Assembly (NCBI GenBank): GCA_017456685.1
Contig: JAFTIV010000036.1
Location: 1-5,496 of the forward strand
Direction of reading: 5' to 3'
Origin: Clostridia bacterium
GTDB lineage: Bacteria; Bacillota; Clostridia; Oscillospirales; CAG-272
DNA length: 5,496 nucleotides
In this document: positions 5,495 to 5,496 of the stretch, in pieces
How positions within the stretch are numbered: the stretch's first letter is position 1
Layout: every line of letters starts with the position of its first letter
The notes under the pieces: model-generated
Seen by the model: only the letters and a program-made list of their open reading frames with translations
Database searches by the model: none
What the model was told of the DNA's origin: nothing
Position numbers and translations under genes: made by a program

Positions 5495-5496
5495 GA

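Noticed and set aside
1..5496. Search by eye for CRISPR arrays, insertion sequences, tRNA genes and defence or toxin-antitoxin genes
   Set aside because: None recognised. The only tandem repeats are coding repeats in the lipoprotein, and the rest is explained by thrS, the lysine operon and its leader.

Overview
The window looks like a chromosomal segment from a moderately AT-rich, low-GC Gram-positive bacterium. An uncultured gut-type Clostridia member is my best guess. The evidence is strong AAGGAG Shine-Dalgarno sites, a lysine riboswitch of the Firmicutes type, clostridial-style DapA/DapB/LysA sequences, and a Ser-rich lipoprotein whose C-terminal half resembles the large solute-binding lipoprotein family of these organisms. 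The taxon is an inference.

Layout, left to right. The 3' end of a rightward threonyl-tRNA synthetase gene (thrS) ends at 281. It is followed by a strong hairpin (288-320) that can terminate transcription from both sides. All other genes are on the minus strand. Read in their own direction they are: a lipoprotein gene (5444 to 3759) with its own terminator (3751-3723); then a consensus sigma-A promoter (3648-3620); a lysine riboswitch (3614-3448); an attenuator terminator (3408-3381); and the operon dapA (3350-2463), dapB (2463-1723), lysA (1723-428). lysA converges on thrS.

How it works together. DapA and DapB catalyse the first two committed steps of the diaminopimelate/lysine branch, and LysA catalyses the last (meso-diaminopimelate to lysine). 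The middle steps and the earlier aspartokinase and semialdehyde dehydrogenase steps are not in this window. The product, lysine, is the riboswitch ligand, so the operon is under direct feedback. The sequence shows the switching mechanism: a strand in the 3' part of the aptamer can pair with the 5' arm of the terminator as an antiterminator, and the two folds exclude each other. Both internal gene junctions are the same one-base TAATG stop/start overlap, which implies translational coupling.

The upstream lipoprotein has no clear link to lysine synthesis. It has a lipobox, an acidic patch, a stalk of 58 serines in 66 residues built from nested 36/72-bp DNA repeats, and a solute-binding-like domain containing a Ca-binding-type loop.

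I see no mobile element, CRISPR array, tRNA or rRNA gene. I do not see an undescribed system here. The most informative items are the legible attenuation switch and the repeat-built serine stalk.
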